DNA from: Pezizomycotina sp. ARF18
Taxonomy: Eukaryota > Ascomycota
Length of the DNA stretch: 64,000 nucleotides
Direction: 5' to 3'
NCBI GenBank assembly: GCA_002224055.1
Contig: AZLU01000002.1
Span: 38,697 to 102,696, forward strand
The notes under the pieces are model-generated. The model saw nothing but the letters and a program-made list of their open reading frames with translations. It made no database searches and was not told the origin of the DNA. Both the position numbers and the translations under genes were made by a program. Numbering within the stretch: the first letter of the stretch is position 1; each line of letters starts with the position of its first letter. Shown one piece after another: positions 13,616 to 25,527 of this stretch.

Positions 13616-16600
13616 TCATTTACTATTGTCTTTCATGTCATCGAGGACCACGTCCGGCAAATCTTTTAGTAATCTCCTCCAGAGAGCATGCCCTTGCTCC
13701 TCTTGACGACTGTTCTCGGCATCTAGGTCTGACACCGTCCGCTGCCCTAACTCACCTAGTAATGTCCTACGACTACCTACTATGATCAAAGCAAGACGTG
13801 CTCTCGTCAGGACGACGTTCAAACGTCGGTGGTCAGTAAGAAACCCAAGATTGCCGTGCTGGTTACAGCGCACCGTTGAGAACACAACTATGTCGGCTTC
13901 TTTCCCTTGGAAGGAGTCGATTGTCGACGATGGAATGTTCGGTGCATTTGTCTTGAGTAATTCTAACTGTCTTGAGTATGGCGTCAGAATTACCATGGAC
14001 GGCACTTGAGTCGTGGACTCATGATCTTGTTCAACTTTGGTAAGCATTTCACATGCCCTTTTGCAAACCTCAACCTGTTCGTTATTCGATTTTGACTGCC
14101 GGCCGAGGTCCTCCGGTGCATCGCATTCAACGAAAACTACTCGCTGGAAGTCAACGATGCCGTGATGGTCGTTCATAGTATGAACTGGCCAGGGAAACTG
14201 TGATGGTGGTAGTATCCTTTGCTCTCTCCTCACGCCGGTCTTCAATTTGCTATCGTAGAACTCCCGTGAACTGAACTTCGAGATGTCTTCATGCATTCTG
14301 TATTGTGTGTCGAGCATGACTCTTTCGATCTGACGGTGCTTCTCCGATGTAAATAGCCTTTCAAACATCGAGAGCGAGTAACCGTGGGCATTAGCCAAAG
14401 ATGAACTGTGGCTTGCAGCTGAACATGGTCTCCAACAAGAACGGCTTTTCCTGGCTCTTCCAGAAGTTTTACGAGTGGTACTAGACAGGTTGCTTCCGTC
14501 TGCTGCGAAGCTTCGTCTACGACGACAACGCCGAAACTAATGTCGCGAAGCAGTCCAATACCAGCCCCAACGCATGTGGTGAAAACAAGCCTGGAGTCCT
14601 TTATACGTTGAAGTGCTGCTTTTCGGCTCTTGCTATCTTCGCTGAGATCTTTTCCGACAAATGCGTCGCAAGTGTATTTGCGAATGGCTTTGCTAACTTT
14701 TCGGACCTTTTAAAATCAATTAATGAGCGCCCAAAATCAACGCTGAAGTTTGGAGAAGGGCAAGGAGTAATTACATCGGTCGATACTCTGATAACGCGCG
14801 CTCCGAGCTCAGCAAACAGCCCTACACTGCGCTCTAGGATGTTGTCCACTGCGGTATGCGTGGGAGCTGATACTAGAATTCTTGTCCCTGGAAACCTCCG
14901 ATAATATTGGTAAAGAAGTACTGCGATCGTGGTTGTCTTGCCGGTTCCAGGAGGCCCACACCAATGTAAGAGATTTCTCGAGTGCAGTTTTAACGGCCTG
15001 GTTTTGACTGTCGTTGAGTAGTTCGTAAGGCTCAATCGCCCGCTGTGCATCATGAAAACTTTCCAGGTTGCTCACTGAGTCTGAAGACGTACCGCCTTGA
15101 GTATGATCCATAATGGTTGAGTACACCGCGCATACAGCGTCCTCTTCACTGGCAAAACTTGATATCGCGTCGAGGAGTGTTTTGGCAGTGACAAAAGGGC
15201 CACAGCAATGGACCATCCATGAACAAGACTCAACGTGCAAAGGCGGCAGCTGGAGGAGACGAAAGGTCATTTACCAGCCTGAAAGCTAACCACCAGTGCG
15301 TCTATAACAGAGGCTTTCCAGCTCCACCTCGGCTTGTTCCCGAAGTTAGTAGGTTCACCTGCCTCAATCAAGCGCACTTTATCGCCCATACGCGGCACCC
15401 CGACAAGCTGGTCTATCCTGATGACTGCCGTGAAGCTATAGGATTTGGTCGTTGGTTTTAATTTCACTGTGATTTTTCTTCTACTCCGGTTGGATTTTCT
15501 CTTCAATTGACTCTTCGAGAGAGTCCAGGGCAACACCAATGAGGTTTCGCACGAAATAGGCGATGGTTGATGGCCGGCCGACTATAACTCTGGCGCTGTA
15601 TTCGTCAAGCATGTAAAGTAAAGTAGTAGCAAGCTCGATGTCGGGGCAACACAATATGATCGTTTCGACAAGTTCTGTGAACTCTTCGAAGGATAGCTCC
15701 TATATCTCAACAGAAGCTTCTTGAATGGTTCGATCACGAATTCCCCGTGATACGTGTTGATATAACGGCCCACCGCAGCATCTTTGGCCAGAGTGATAAA
15801 AGCCGCTCGATATTTTCTGTACCGCTGCCCTTCCAGTCGTCTTCGTCAAGCAGCCTGATTAAGGATATAAATAGACTCGGTCGGCGGTCGAAAAGAACGG
15901 AGAGAGTACTTAAATTGCGGTCGGAAAGATGGGTGTCGCTCAAGGCAATCATCCGAAGCATATCATCTAAGGTCCTGTACTCCTGGCATCTTAGCAAGAG
16001 GTCAAATGCAGCCTCGAGTACGCTCGCATCTGCCATGGTTTGGCTTAGTGCAATTTCGTAGTTGTGGACCAAAAGATCCTTCAGGAGACTGCCTTGTTCA
16101 TATTCGTCCCAGTTCGTATCTTCTAATGAAGGAATATTATACGCGAGAATCTCATCCTCGAAGCTTTTGATTTTTGTGCTCGGGTCCGAATCAACCTGTT
16201 CTAGCCAAAGATCAAGAAGTCTTAATCCAACGCGATCTAGGTTACTGATGACATAGATTTCCTGCGTGCGAAATTGGATTAGATGACAAATCAATCATCC
16301 ACGCTTCTTTCCTTTGCACAATGTTTATGAATGCTTACCGCGGCGGTGATCCCGTTACGATTTACCCGTCCATGTAGCGCTGCAAGGGCTGATTGAACTT
16401 GTTTAAAGCAATACTAATGACCCAATCTGACGCGGTTCCCTCCTTGAGTTCTGATTCTCTGGCTCGCCTCATCGCTTCCCTCCCGCGAACTCCAGGGAGC
16501 GGTTTCCGCTGCGAACGACCCATATAAACGAACGTGTTTCCTATAGTGTTTTCATACAACTGGAACAGTCCCCTTGTTGGGTCAACCAGCAGTTTGGAGT

Positions 16601-19600
16601 TGAAACGCGAGGGAACCATGACCCCTGGCACGTTCTCGTCGCGAACGGAAGTAAACGCGAAAAGCCTTACGCGTTCTTGGACTAGCGTCTCCGTTCCGGT
16701 TCCACGATCGTCGGGATGTATATCCCGATAGATAAGCGGTCATCGACCCTGATGATGAGGAATTTCCGATGGAAGTTTTCCATCGCGTACTTTAGATTGT
16801 CCATGTAAGCCCTAGCCGGTCCTTTCCAGCTTGGATAGTGTCGGAAGCACTGAAGAATATCTTCCAACGGAATCCTGGGTAATGTAGCTTAAACCGTTTC
16901 AGTTGGTCGATTCAACAACATCAGATTGGAGTAGTCCGTTGAAGATTAACGACCGTGTTTCGAACGTCGATGGCAGCTGTTGGAATAACCATAGCTGTCC
17001 TGGTTGGCGACTTCAGAGAAGTCAAAGAATTCCATGAACTCGCTGAATGGATGACCATTCCTGCGACACCATTGCAGTACCAGTTTTATCAACTCTGTCT
17101 GGCCATAAGCGACTGACGCATCGTTCATAGACAACAACAAGTTGTAAATGTCATCGTAACTAAGCCCAATCATGGCGGCTTTTGGATGATTCTGTTGTAT
17201 TTCGGTTTGGAGCCTATGGATATTTTCGACGGCGTGATCGTGCAGCTCGTCAAGTACGAATCTAGTCTCAATCTCGGAGTTTGGATTATCGGGCTTCATT
17301 GTCCCAACATCGACGCTGGTGAGGTGCTCTGGAATTCTTATTCTTGCGCCATCAACACATTGAGAGTATAATGATTCAATTCGACACATTCGATAGAAGC
17401 AGCCCCCTTCACTCTTGCCCAAGCAAGGTACAGCTTTTCGCTTTCCCTAGACTTGCGTTATTGTAATTCGCGAATATTCGATCCGTTGCTTAGCTCCCAT
17501 CTCACCAAATTGGACACGCTCCCTCGCGGCAGTGTAACTACCTGGAACGCTCATCGTTCTGGGCATGATATCTTTGTCCCAAGTTACAAAGACTATAATT
17601 CAGTACACGAAGTTGTTAATCAAAGTCAGCCTTACTGATTAAAGGTATTTTCCTTTCATACTTACATTTGTCACCGTCTAGATCTCCTCCAGACAGCATA
17701 TCTGCGATAGGCCTTCTGCCGTTGATGGGGAAGATAATACAGTCACTTAGGTGGGCGAGTTCCCGACGGTCAACAGCCATGAACTTCTGGCAATCCCCAG
17801 GGTGAAGACACGGGTTCCTCGTCACAAGGACTTCGGCATTCGCTAGGGTAAGTCCCTCAATCCTCACGGCAACTTGCCTTCTCTCAGGACACCATAAGGG
17901 TCGCAAACCCATAAAGCAACCTAGATTTTCGATGAATATCCTGCAGCGCTGCTCGTTCCGTTTGTTCAGATGAGCGGAAAGCTCTTCATTAACAAGCTTC
18001 AAGACTTGATCTCTGATTGCCTCCACACCTTCCATAAGCAAACGTTCTGCAAGCGCAGTGGCATTGCGATAGGAAAGAAAGCGGAAACAAGCGGTGTGGT
18101 CATTGAGCGCATCTTCCAACATATCAAAATAATTTTGTTGCTTCTGTTTCAGAGTTTCGGGAGTAATGCCCAGACTGTGAATGAGTAGTAAAATCTCATC
18201 ATTGACGCGTCCCCAGGCATAGGGCTGTTCCAGTAAATCAGTAAAGCTGGAGTCATATTTCAAGCCCTTAAACCCTATGAGTGCGGGGGACCACCCGTGC
18301 GTACCTTTGAGTACCATAACAGAGAAAGAGTGATTCGATCCGCCTTGAATTTTCTCATAGATTCGCGAAACTTAACGAGTATCTGCATATCCTGGCCCTC
18401 CCCCATCCTCGTATCCACCATCACGACACCCTTGTAACCTCTGTAACGGATCTGAAAAACGCTCGGCGTGTACCTCTTGTCTCGGAATACCAGACGCGAG
18501 CGTCGAGCCAACTCCTTCGCAAAGTCAGGGGCGATCAGTCCACACCCGTCTGTGATATGTAGTCGTTCCTCCTAACGTCTGATATATCAGCTGTTCGGCT
18601 GGGATCTAATGTCATGACTGCGTCGCCGATGAAAACATCAATCCTATCCGCTTCGAAAGTTTGCCACATTTGCCATGGACGAAAATCCCCATGTTGTTGA
18701 TCTCTTCAGCTATTTTCTCTTTTGATGCCGCGTACATATAACAGGTTCGAGACTTCAGTTGGGAATTGCTGTGACGAAGAAGTTGTAATGTTTGCCGTTG
18801 AGTGAAAGTCAGTATCGAGCATGAGAGTGATGAATTTTTCAGTCTCGTGATTCTCGATGCGGAAGTCAGCGAAGGATATGATGAGGAAATCGTCGAGGTT
18901 TTGATCGGCGAAGACCCTACAGGGCTCACTTCTCTCGAAGCGAAGGATGATTCTGTCATGTTCAGGGTTTGAGTTATCGTCGGCCCCAGAATTCGGTAAG
19001 GAGGAGCCAGAAGGAGGAGTTCGACGCTGACGTCTGGTGAGAGACAGAAACTTGATATATATCGCACCATTTTCCAAGGGAGATTTGTAAACAGGAAGCC
19101 GATTCACTCTAAATGCCCAAGAGGAGGCTCGGATGTTCAAAGGAGTCTGTAGAATGTGCTGTTGTTTATGGGCTGCTATTTGTGACGGCATCCTTCTCCG
19201 GAGGATACGGGGCACCACCGCTTAAAGAATCGTCGCCTGTGGGAATCCTTTGTCGCGATTTACTGCTTAGAGGAATAGATCAATCTCGGGATATTCCTAT
19301 CATGAAGTCTCAACTGCGTGTAGATACCGTTTATTTATGGAGTCGAAGAGGAGGGTTTCAGAGTCAACTACTGTGTGAGCTTGAAGGCAGGGTAAGAATA
19401 ATATTTCAATTAATGCCGGCCGAAGAATCCCAGATGTATTTTTCGGTAGCTTTGTGGGTATGTACTTGATGTCGGCCTCCTGTAAAAGCACCGACTAAAG
19501 CCTTCTATCGATAGTTCAATTATTTTCGCACCTTCTGAAATCCGGGTTACTCATGAGAAAATCCATAACCTCGACTGGATCTTGCGACCTTAACTGTCGT

Positions 19601-19770
19601 CGCCGCGATGTCAATCTTACGCTGGAGAATACCAGGGGAATGCGATTAGGAAACTTAATGAACGGCCGACCGACAAGGACAAGATACACTCTGATTATAC
19701 GGCCTCGTAATCCGGTTTGTGGCGAGTATGGTATAAAAAACTACTACGCCCACACCATGGAAGCCTAAGG
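13616..19770 (-). CDS. RNA-dependent RNA polymerase fused to UPF1/NAM7-like SF1 helicase (frame chain)
   Basis: Reading leftwards, the RdRP part shows ITDGCGLIAPDFAKELA (about 18500-18555), YTPSVFQIRYRGYKGVV, EVLVTRNPCLHPGDCQKF and the catalytic SGGDLDGDK at 17666-17690. A 73-bp intron (17593-17665, GTAAGTATG to TATAG) joins it to FFVTWDKDIMP. CVDGARIRIP and a conserved C-terminal part follow. A second intron (16262-16338) joins VNRNGITAA to EIYVISN. Coding sense continues through FTELVETIILCCPDIELATT into a helicase with motif I GPPGTGKTTT (14930-14956), Ia APTHTAVDN, II VVVDEASQQ, III GDHVQL, V IDSFQGKEAD and VI RRLNVVLTRAR, ending at the stop at 13616. RdRPs make dsRNA for silencing. UPF1-like helicases such as Hrr1 and SAD-3 assist them. 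Several one-base shifts break the frame, but all core motifs survive. The start is uncertain; it must lie before the divergent gene at 19862. It could instead be two abutting genes, but no helicase start ATG or intergenic gap is visible. Confidence 0.85.
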
Positions 19771-19861
19771 TTAGTCGCTCAACTTCTCAAATTCTATTTG
19801 TTAATATCTTGACCCCGTCGTCATATTGGACCTGCAGAGCTCGAAAGTCAGTAGCTTCACA

Positions 19862-20741
19862 ATGAAATCGTTGCATTCGTACGATATATTTGGCCACGAA
19901 AGTCGAAGCGAGGCGAGGAATGCCGTGCTGGAACAATTGCGAAGACTCTTGGAGATAAATACACCTTAACGCTGTTGGAAGTTCCATCAGCCAGTTGTGC
20001 AATCCGATATCAGACCTAGACGTAGTTTGCAAGCGGAAATTACGATATTTTCATGGCGGTTCTGTTCAATTTCTACAGGTGACTCTCGAGCTCGAGAGTA
20101 AAATCAAATTATCCGGCTTCTCGGAGAGCACAAAACCGTACTGCTCGCTAGTGTCCCGATCGCAAGGTAATTCACAAAGGCACCTCTTTGGAAGTTGACA
20201 TCTCAGGCGTGATGGAAAAGGTATCAGAGCGACCAGAGTAGCTCAGGTGGCGTGGCTAGGCTAAATTTTGCCTTCGACGGACAGCCAGTCCTCACGATTT
20301 CTCCTGTCCTGAAACAATTTTTATCCATGCGAAAGTGGCAGAGACGTACACGGGCGGTCTAAGCTCCTAATACCACTTCTATGGATTCTTGTGGCATGGT
20401 TCGACATAGAGTACCCTAAACTCCAGAGAACGAAAGCAAGTTCCACAAGGACGGAGGACTCGCAGACCGGCTCGTGAAAATGACATAACACATAACACCC
20501 CAGAGCATCGAAACACCTTTTCCTCGACTTGGGGATTATGCTCATCGATTTCTTCGATTTTTACGGTCGGAGACTTTGATTGCCAGCGAACGGTCATTAT
20601 GATGGCACCAAAATCGGAGCTGGTTCTGAAATCTAGTTACACCTGGCGACTGGCTTTAGGGTAAGTGTAGACTAAGAAACTGGATTGGAGATTCAGTGAT
20701 AAAGCTAAAATTGCCCCTATTGCAGATATTTATATACGCAA
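19862..20741 (+). pseudogene. Cid1/Trf4-type nucleotidyltransferase, 5' part, truncated by retroelement
   Basis: Noncanonical poly(A) or poly(U) polymerase family; Cid12 of fission yeast is a member acting with an RdRP. The ATG at 19862 opens MKSLHSYDIFGHESRSEARN. The NTase signature VGSSISQLCNPISDLDVV lies at 19974-20027, giving the G-S and Asp-x-Asp metal ligands. The likely third Asp is in LEVDIS at 20188-20205. ISPVLKQFLSMR and TYTGGLSS follow at about 20310-20367, then the PAP-associated region LGIMLIDFFDFYG at 20528-20567. A 65-bp intron (20661-20725, GTAAGT to TTGCAG) is followed by 16 exon bases before the LTR begins at 20742. The rest of the gene resumes at 25528. Several one-base shifts also break the frame. 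It is divergent from the RdRP-helicase gene, with about 100 bp or more between starts. As it stands the gene is split. Confidence 0.8.
20661..20725 (+). other. Intron of the nucleotidyltransferase gene
   Basis: Donor GTAAGTGTAG and acceptor CCCTATTGCAG enclose 65 bp. Splicing joins GCT TTA GG to A TAT TTA TAT ACG CAA. With the retroelement removed this reads straight into GGT TAC CTG CTA TAC at 25528, so the frame across the intron and the insertion is consistent. That supports both the intron and the insertion point. Confidence 0.7.
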
Positions 20742-21048
20742 TGCTGGCGCAGATGTATGGTATGATATCTAATAATGTAGGATGGGATCGAACTTGTGGA
20801 TTTAACTACTAAACTAACTAGACTAACTGAGGGAATACACGATGCTATTATATAAACTAATGATACTATAATCTTGATATAATATATGCAGTCTGCCTCG
20901 ACGGCTCGTAGAGCCTTATCGTCGTAATCTCCTTAATATCTATAGCTAAGATCTAATATCTCTAGCTAAAGTTCCTTATTCCTAGCTATATAAGTATATC
21001 TTAATGCCTATAGATTATTATGCCTCTTTAGTATGCTAATAGCTAGCA
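20742..21048 (-). repeat. Left LTR (3' LTR of the element)
   Basis: 307 bp, starting TGCTGGCGCAGATG and ending TAGCTAGCA. Compared with the right LTR nearly all differences are transitions between CpA or TpG and TpA. The outer half (20742 to about 20890) keeps TG and CA dinucleotides, while the inner half is RIP-depleted. Confidence 0.9.
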
Positions 21049-21057
21049 CCTTCCTTT
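21049..21057 (-). other. Polypurine tract of the retroelement
   Basis: Directly inside the left LTR the plus strand reads CCTTCCTTT, so AAAGGAAGG on the minus strand abuts the LTR. This is the expected site of plus-strand priming and supports minus orientation. Confidence 0.65.
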
Positions 21058-24000
21058 ATCGATGATGTTAGTAATCTTTATCTATCTTCTTATACCTATA
21101 ACTATAGCGCTATCGTAAGATTCTTTATAAGCGGTTTAGTAAGTATATCCGCGATTTATCCTCCGATCTTATATATCGAGGCTTAATTATTCCTTCTCGA
21201 ACTAGTTCCCTTATAAAGTAATATTATTATCGATATACTTAGTTCTACTATAGTATTAGGATCCTTTATAATACTAATAGCGCTTTAATTATCTTATATA
21301 CATCTCGATACTATTAGAGTCTTAAACTTAAAGGCTCGCTATATATCCTTTAATATCTAAAGTACTTAGAGAGCTTCCCGTAAAGCCTCCCCTATAGCTA
21401 TATATTCTACCTTAATACTACTAGTAGCTATAGTACGTTACTTCTTTAAATAATATAAGATAGCTATTCTATTAAACGTTACTATATAGCCGGTAGTAGA
21501 TCTACGAGTAAGCTTATATCCGGCTAGTAGCGTCTACGTAGATATGTAGATCTAGTATCTTATTCTCTATCTTATAGGTATAGTACGTAAGCGCACGATC
21601 AAGAAATTCTCCCTAATATCGTAGTACTCTTCTTACTACCTTCTCGTAAATTCGGTTTACTTTACTGATTATATTACCCTAACGTCGAGATAGCGAAGGT
21701 ATTAATTAAAGCCTAGTAAATAGCATATAGATTAAACTTTCTACTATCTGTTCGATACTATACTATAGTATAGTATCTATCCTCGTTTAAGGGATACCTC
21801 CCCTTTCTATAAACAGTACTAATCTTGGGAGTATCCTCGACCCTAAATCTCTTAAGGAGCGATTATATATATATAGACTAATATAGTACTAGGCGACGTT
21901 AATTTCTAGACCTAGTTCCGTTCTATCTATATATCTTAAGAAATAGGCTACCGGCCCTATATCCTTATCTTAAAGTTATAACATAAGATCTCGTTTAAGT
22001 ATTTCGACTTTATATTTATTAGATCTAGCTATTAATAGATTATCGACGTAGATAATTATTATTAGCTGTGATCCTACTATAACAATAAGCTATTATCGAG
22101 CGATAAATTTAAACTTTAGTAATTTAAGAACTAAGTAAGTTCTCCGTTACTTTCTCGAAGTAACTATTTAAGGCCGTATAGGTCTTTATTAATTAAACTA
22201 ATCTATTAATTCCGCTCTCTTCTTAGAGGCCTAATAATAATTCTCTACTTTAGTTTAGGTACGAGGAAGGCCGTATATTATATCTTTACTTCATTTAAAA
22301 TCGAGCTAGGCTACTAATACGAGATAGCTTAACTATTAATATCTTAGCTACGGTACGTATATCTCGTTATAATTAATCTTTTACTTCTATATAAAGCCTA
22401 AGCAACTAGTCTTAACTTTAAGTATTATAATCTAACCGGTAGTATCGCGTTTATACTTAAATACCTATTTGCTATCGACAATATTATCTTCGGGAGAAGA
22501 TCTCGAGAATTTATAGGTTTCTATAGTCTTATTCTCTTTGATTAAGGATAATTCTTATCTATCGATATACGCTATCTTTATAGTTCGTAGAGCTTATAGC
22601 CTTTTCATAGGTAAGTAGCTCTAGTTTATCGATATATACTATTAATCCTTTATAGGCCTTCTCTCTAAGGCGTATAGCCGTTAGATCTTTACTAACGTAT
22701 TCTGCCTATAGAGGTATTCGTAGTTTAACTACTAGATCTTATCTTCGGCGATTCTGGAATTGCTTATTATTTTAGTTAATCGTCGTAGATCTATCTTATA
22801 GTATCTAACGTAATTCCTCTACGAGAGCGAGTATCCTCGATCTTAGCTATAGACTAGCGTCATCGAGATCTTCGCTCTTATCCTTAATCTAGCTAATTAG
22901 GTACTCTAGCGTAATCGTCTCGTCTTAGATATTTAATTAACGATCGGAACGTTAGTTTTAATCGTAATCTAGCGCCGTCGCTATTTTATCCTTAGACTAA
23001 ACCTATTAAGGTATCTTTAAGTACTTAAGAGATCTTTATTATCCTCTATAAATTACGTACTTTAAAGGTCGATTTAATAAGAATCTAATATCTCTACGGA
23101 TAATACTTTACGGATAGTAAGATCTAGACTCGGTAGATATCTATAACGCCTCATAGGGCCTATAAAATATATCTTCTTAGTAGTATTATATGACGTAATA
23201 TAGTTACTAATATTTAAATTCGAGATATCGGGAGTTCTATCCTTCCTAATTTCCTACGGTAATCGTCTATTTACTATCCTTTAATACCTTAAACGGCCTT
23301 AATAGCGTATAGTTACGGATTAAATTATAATATTTACCGCCTCTACATAGCTCGGCGATAATTTAACGCGGCTAATATTTTTAATCTATTAATAAAATCT
23401 ATTAAGCTTCTTAGGTACGCTATTCTATTAAGATACGTATATAGCTAAGATACGGAATACGATCCCTACTTTATTATAGCGTCTATCGATTAAGGTATAT
23501 TCTTTACCTCCGTTATATTATAGTTTAAGCTTAAGGTTAATAACGTTTAAGCTATCTTAAGAGTACTATTAAAGTCGAGAGCAGTCTCTACCTTTTTATC
23601 TTTTATAAAGTAGATCTAGGACTTCCGACTATCCCTTCGAGAAGGTAAAACCCTATATAATCTTCGGGCTCTTATATCGCCTATTAGTAGAACTCTAAAA
23701 AGATTATCTCTATTAGCTTATACTTACCTAATTAAGGTTTTCGCGTTAGTATTACCTTTAATTTAGTAAGTCCGTAGATCCGTAGTTAACATAGCTTAAA
23801 ATCTCTACCGTTTAGTAATGCTAATACGCTTTTATACTTAATTTATTCGCTTAATATAATCCTTACCGATATATCTAACTATTTATATACTTTTTATATA
23901 GTAGCGAGAGCTAAACTCTTCCTTATAGATATTATAATCTACCTAAGATCTTCTATAATCCTAATTTTACGGTGGCTTTAATTCTTAGCCCGGTCTAGTT

Positions 24001-25208
24001 ATCGTATATCTACCTTGTCGATGTTATTGTGTATCCTGCCTTATCTGCGCGAGATCGAGAATAGGCTTCTTTATCTTTAGAGCGTATAGCGGATCTTAAG
24101 TTTATAAGACTACCGCCGTGATCTACTAAGCCTTATAAATACTAAGCCAGTGTGATAGCCTATAGTACTTCTTTATTACCGATCATAATATTTTATAACT
24201 TTGAGAGGGTTTATAGGTAGAGAAATACTTCTTATTATCGTTATATAAGAAGATACGCTAAGTCGAGGAACTAACTAGATTTTCTCTAAGAGCCGGTATC
24301 TCGTACTAAGGTTTATACTATAAGCTAATACGTTTTACCGCTATTTCTTACTTTATACGCTTCTATAGTTAGCCCTCTTATATCTAACCTTATCGTAGTA
24401 ATGTATTTACCCTTAAACTTACGAGCCTTTCTTATTATTCTTTTAGGTTTTACTCGGCTATTTCTTCTAAAGCGCCTTATTATCCTTAAAGCTAACGTCT
24501 CTAGTATTCGTATTCTACGCTTTATTTCTTTGATGAGCAGCGCCTTCTCGAGTATATCGAAGGTCGTTCTTTACTATTAAATCTATTATCTACTAAAAGT
24601 TTATAATAAACGTCTCTTAGTCCTACTAAGGTTACTATAGACGAGATTATACCTCTACTATAGCTATATTATTCTTTAAGCCTATATCTAGCTCCGTCTT
24701 CTCCGCCGTCCGCCTTAGTCTTCTCTATTAAGATCGAGCCTAATATCTTATTATCTTCTAATAAGATCTGATACTTCTATATAAATCCTTAATATCGACT
24801 TTAATTCTTAAGTTAAATTACCTTAGTTATTTCTGATATAAGGCTTACTAATAGCGGTAATAGCGATATAGCCGAACTTAAGGTATCTATATCTTATTCG
24901 CGCTATATTAGTAGATTATGATAATATGTCGAGTCTCTACTCGTAGTAAGCTTAATGATGGTGTACCTTTAAGTATTATCTTAATTATTAGTACTTAGCT
25001 CTACGTCGGCTACTGTAGCCTTGAGCGATTTACTAGTAATTTAGACTTTATTATACTTAAGGAACGTAATTATGTGTTACTTTAATCGAGGTAGTTTATA
25101 AGATTAGCCTTTAGCTTTACCTCGTTAAACTTTAGTAAGAGAGATATCGTAAGATATATCGTTAGGGAAGATTAAGAAGTAAGTTAGTTTATTAAGATAT
25201 ATTACTAA

Positions 25209-25222
25209 CCGGGCTTATAACC
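25209..25222 (-). other. Primer-binding site matching a half initiator-Met tRNA
   Basis: Directly inside the right LTR the minus strand reads GGTTATAAGCCCGG. Reversing one RIP-type G-to-A change gives GGTTATGAGCCC, complementary to the anticodon stem-loop of eukaryotic initiator tRNA-Met. Copia and Ty5 elements prime from such a half tRNA, so this supports the copia call independently of the RT motif. Confidence 0.65.
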
Positions 25223-25522
25223 TACTAGCGTAGATATATAGTATAATATTAATAATATCGAATAGGATCGAACTTATAGATTTAACTAATTAAACTAACT
25301 AGACTAACTGAGGGAATATACGATACTATATATAATAACTGATAATACTATAATCTTAATATAATATATATAGTCGCTCGACGCTCGAGAGCCTTATGCG
25401 TACTCTCCTTACATCTACAGCTGAGATCTTAATTCTCCAGCTGAAGTTCTTGTTCCTCAGCATACAAGCATCATCTCGATGCTATAGATTATCATGCCTT
25501 TTGGCATGCCCAATAGCTAGCA
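25223..25522 (-). repeat. Right LTR (5' LTR of the element)
   Basis: 300 bp, ending TAGCTAGCA. Its inner half (25223 to about 25380) is RIP-depleted. Its outer half retains CATACAAGCATC and GGCATGCCC, rich in CpA and TpG. It aligns along its length with the left LTR. Confidence 0.9.
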
Positions 25523-25527
25523 CGCAA

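Larger units (their letters stand above)
20742..25522 (-). mobile_element. Ty1/copia LTR retrotransposon, RIP-mutated, minus orientation
   Basis: A 4781-bp element bounded by LTRs at 20742-21048 and 25223-25522, each TG...CA (the right copy has TA by RIP), and flanked by the 5-bp duplication CGCAA at 20737-20741 and 25523-25527. The inside has no long ORF and almost no CpA or TpG dinucleotides, the mark of RIP. On the minus strand, 22039-22062 reads IIIIYVDN, the copia reverse transcriptase YVDD box with Asp changed to Asn by one G-to-A transition. A primer-binding site and polypurine tract at the expected ends fix the orientation. The element is dead. It sits 16 bp inside an exon of the nucleotidyltransferase gene. 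Confidence 0.9.

Noticed and set aside
19787-20597. Minus-strand frames (for example 19787-20032 and 20379-20597) as the RdRP N-terminus
   Set aside because: The opposite strand there carries the nucleotidyltransferase motifs VGSS, SDLDVV, TGGLSS and LGIMLIDFFDFYG, so these frames are shadows.
20880-25400. AT-rich block as a centromere or mitochondrial insertion
   Set aside because: LTRs, target duplication, RT motif and CpA/TpG depletion explain it as a RIP-mutated retroelement.
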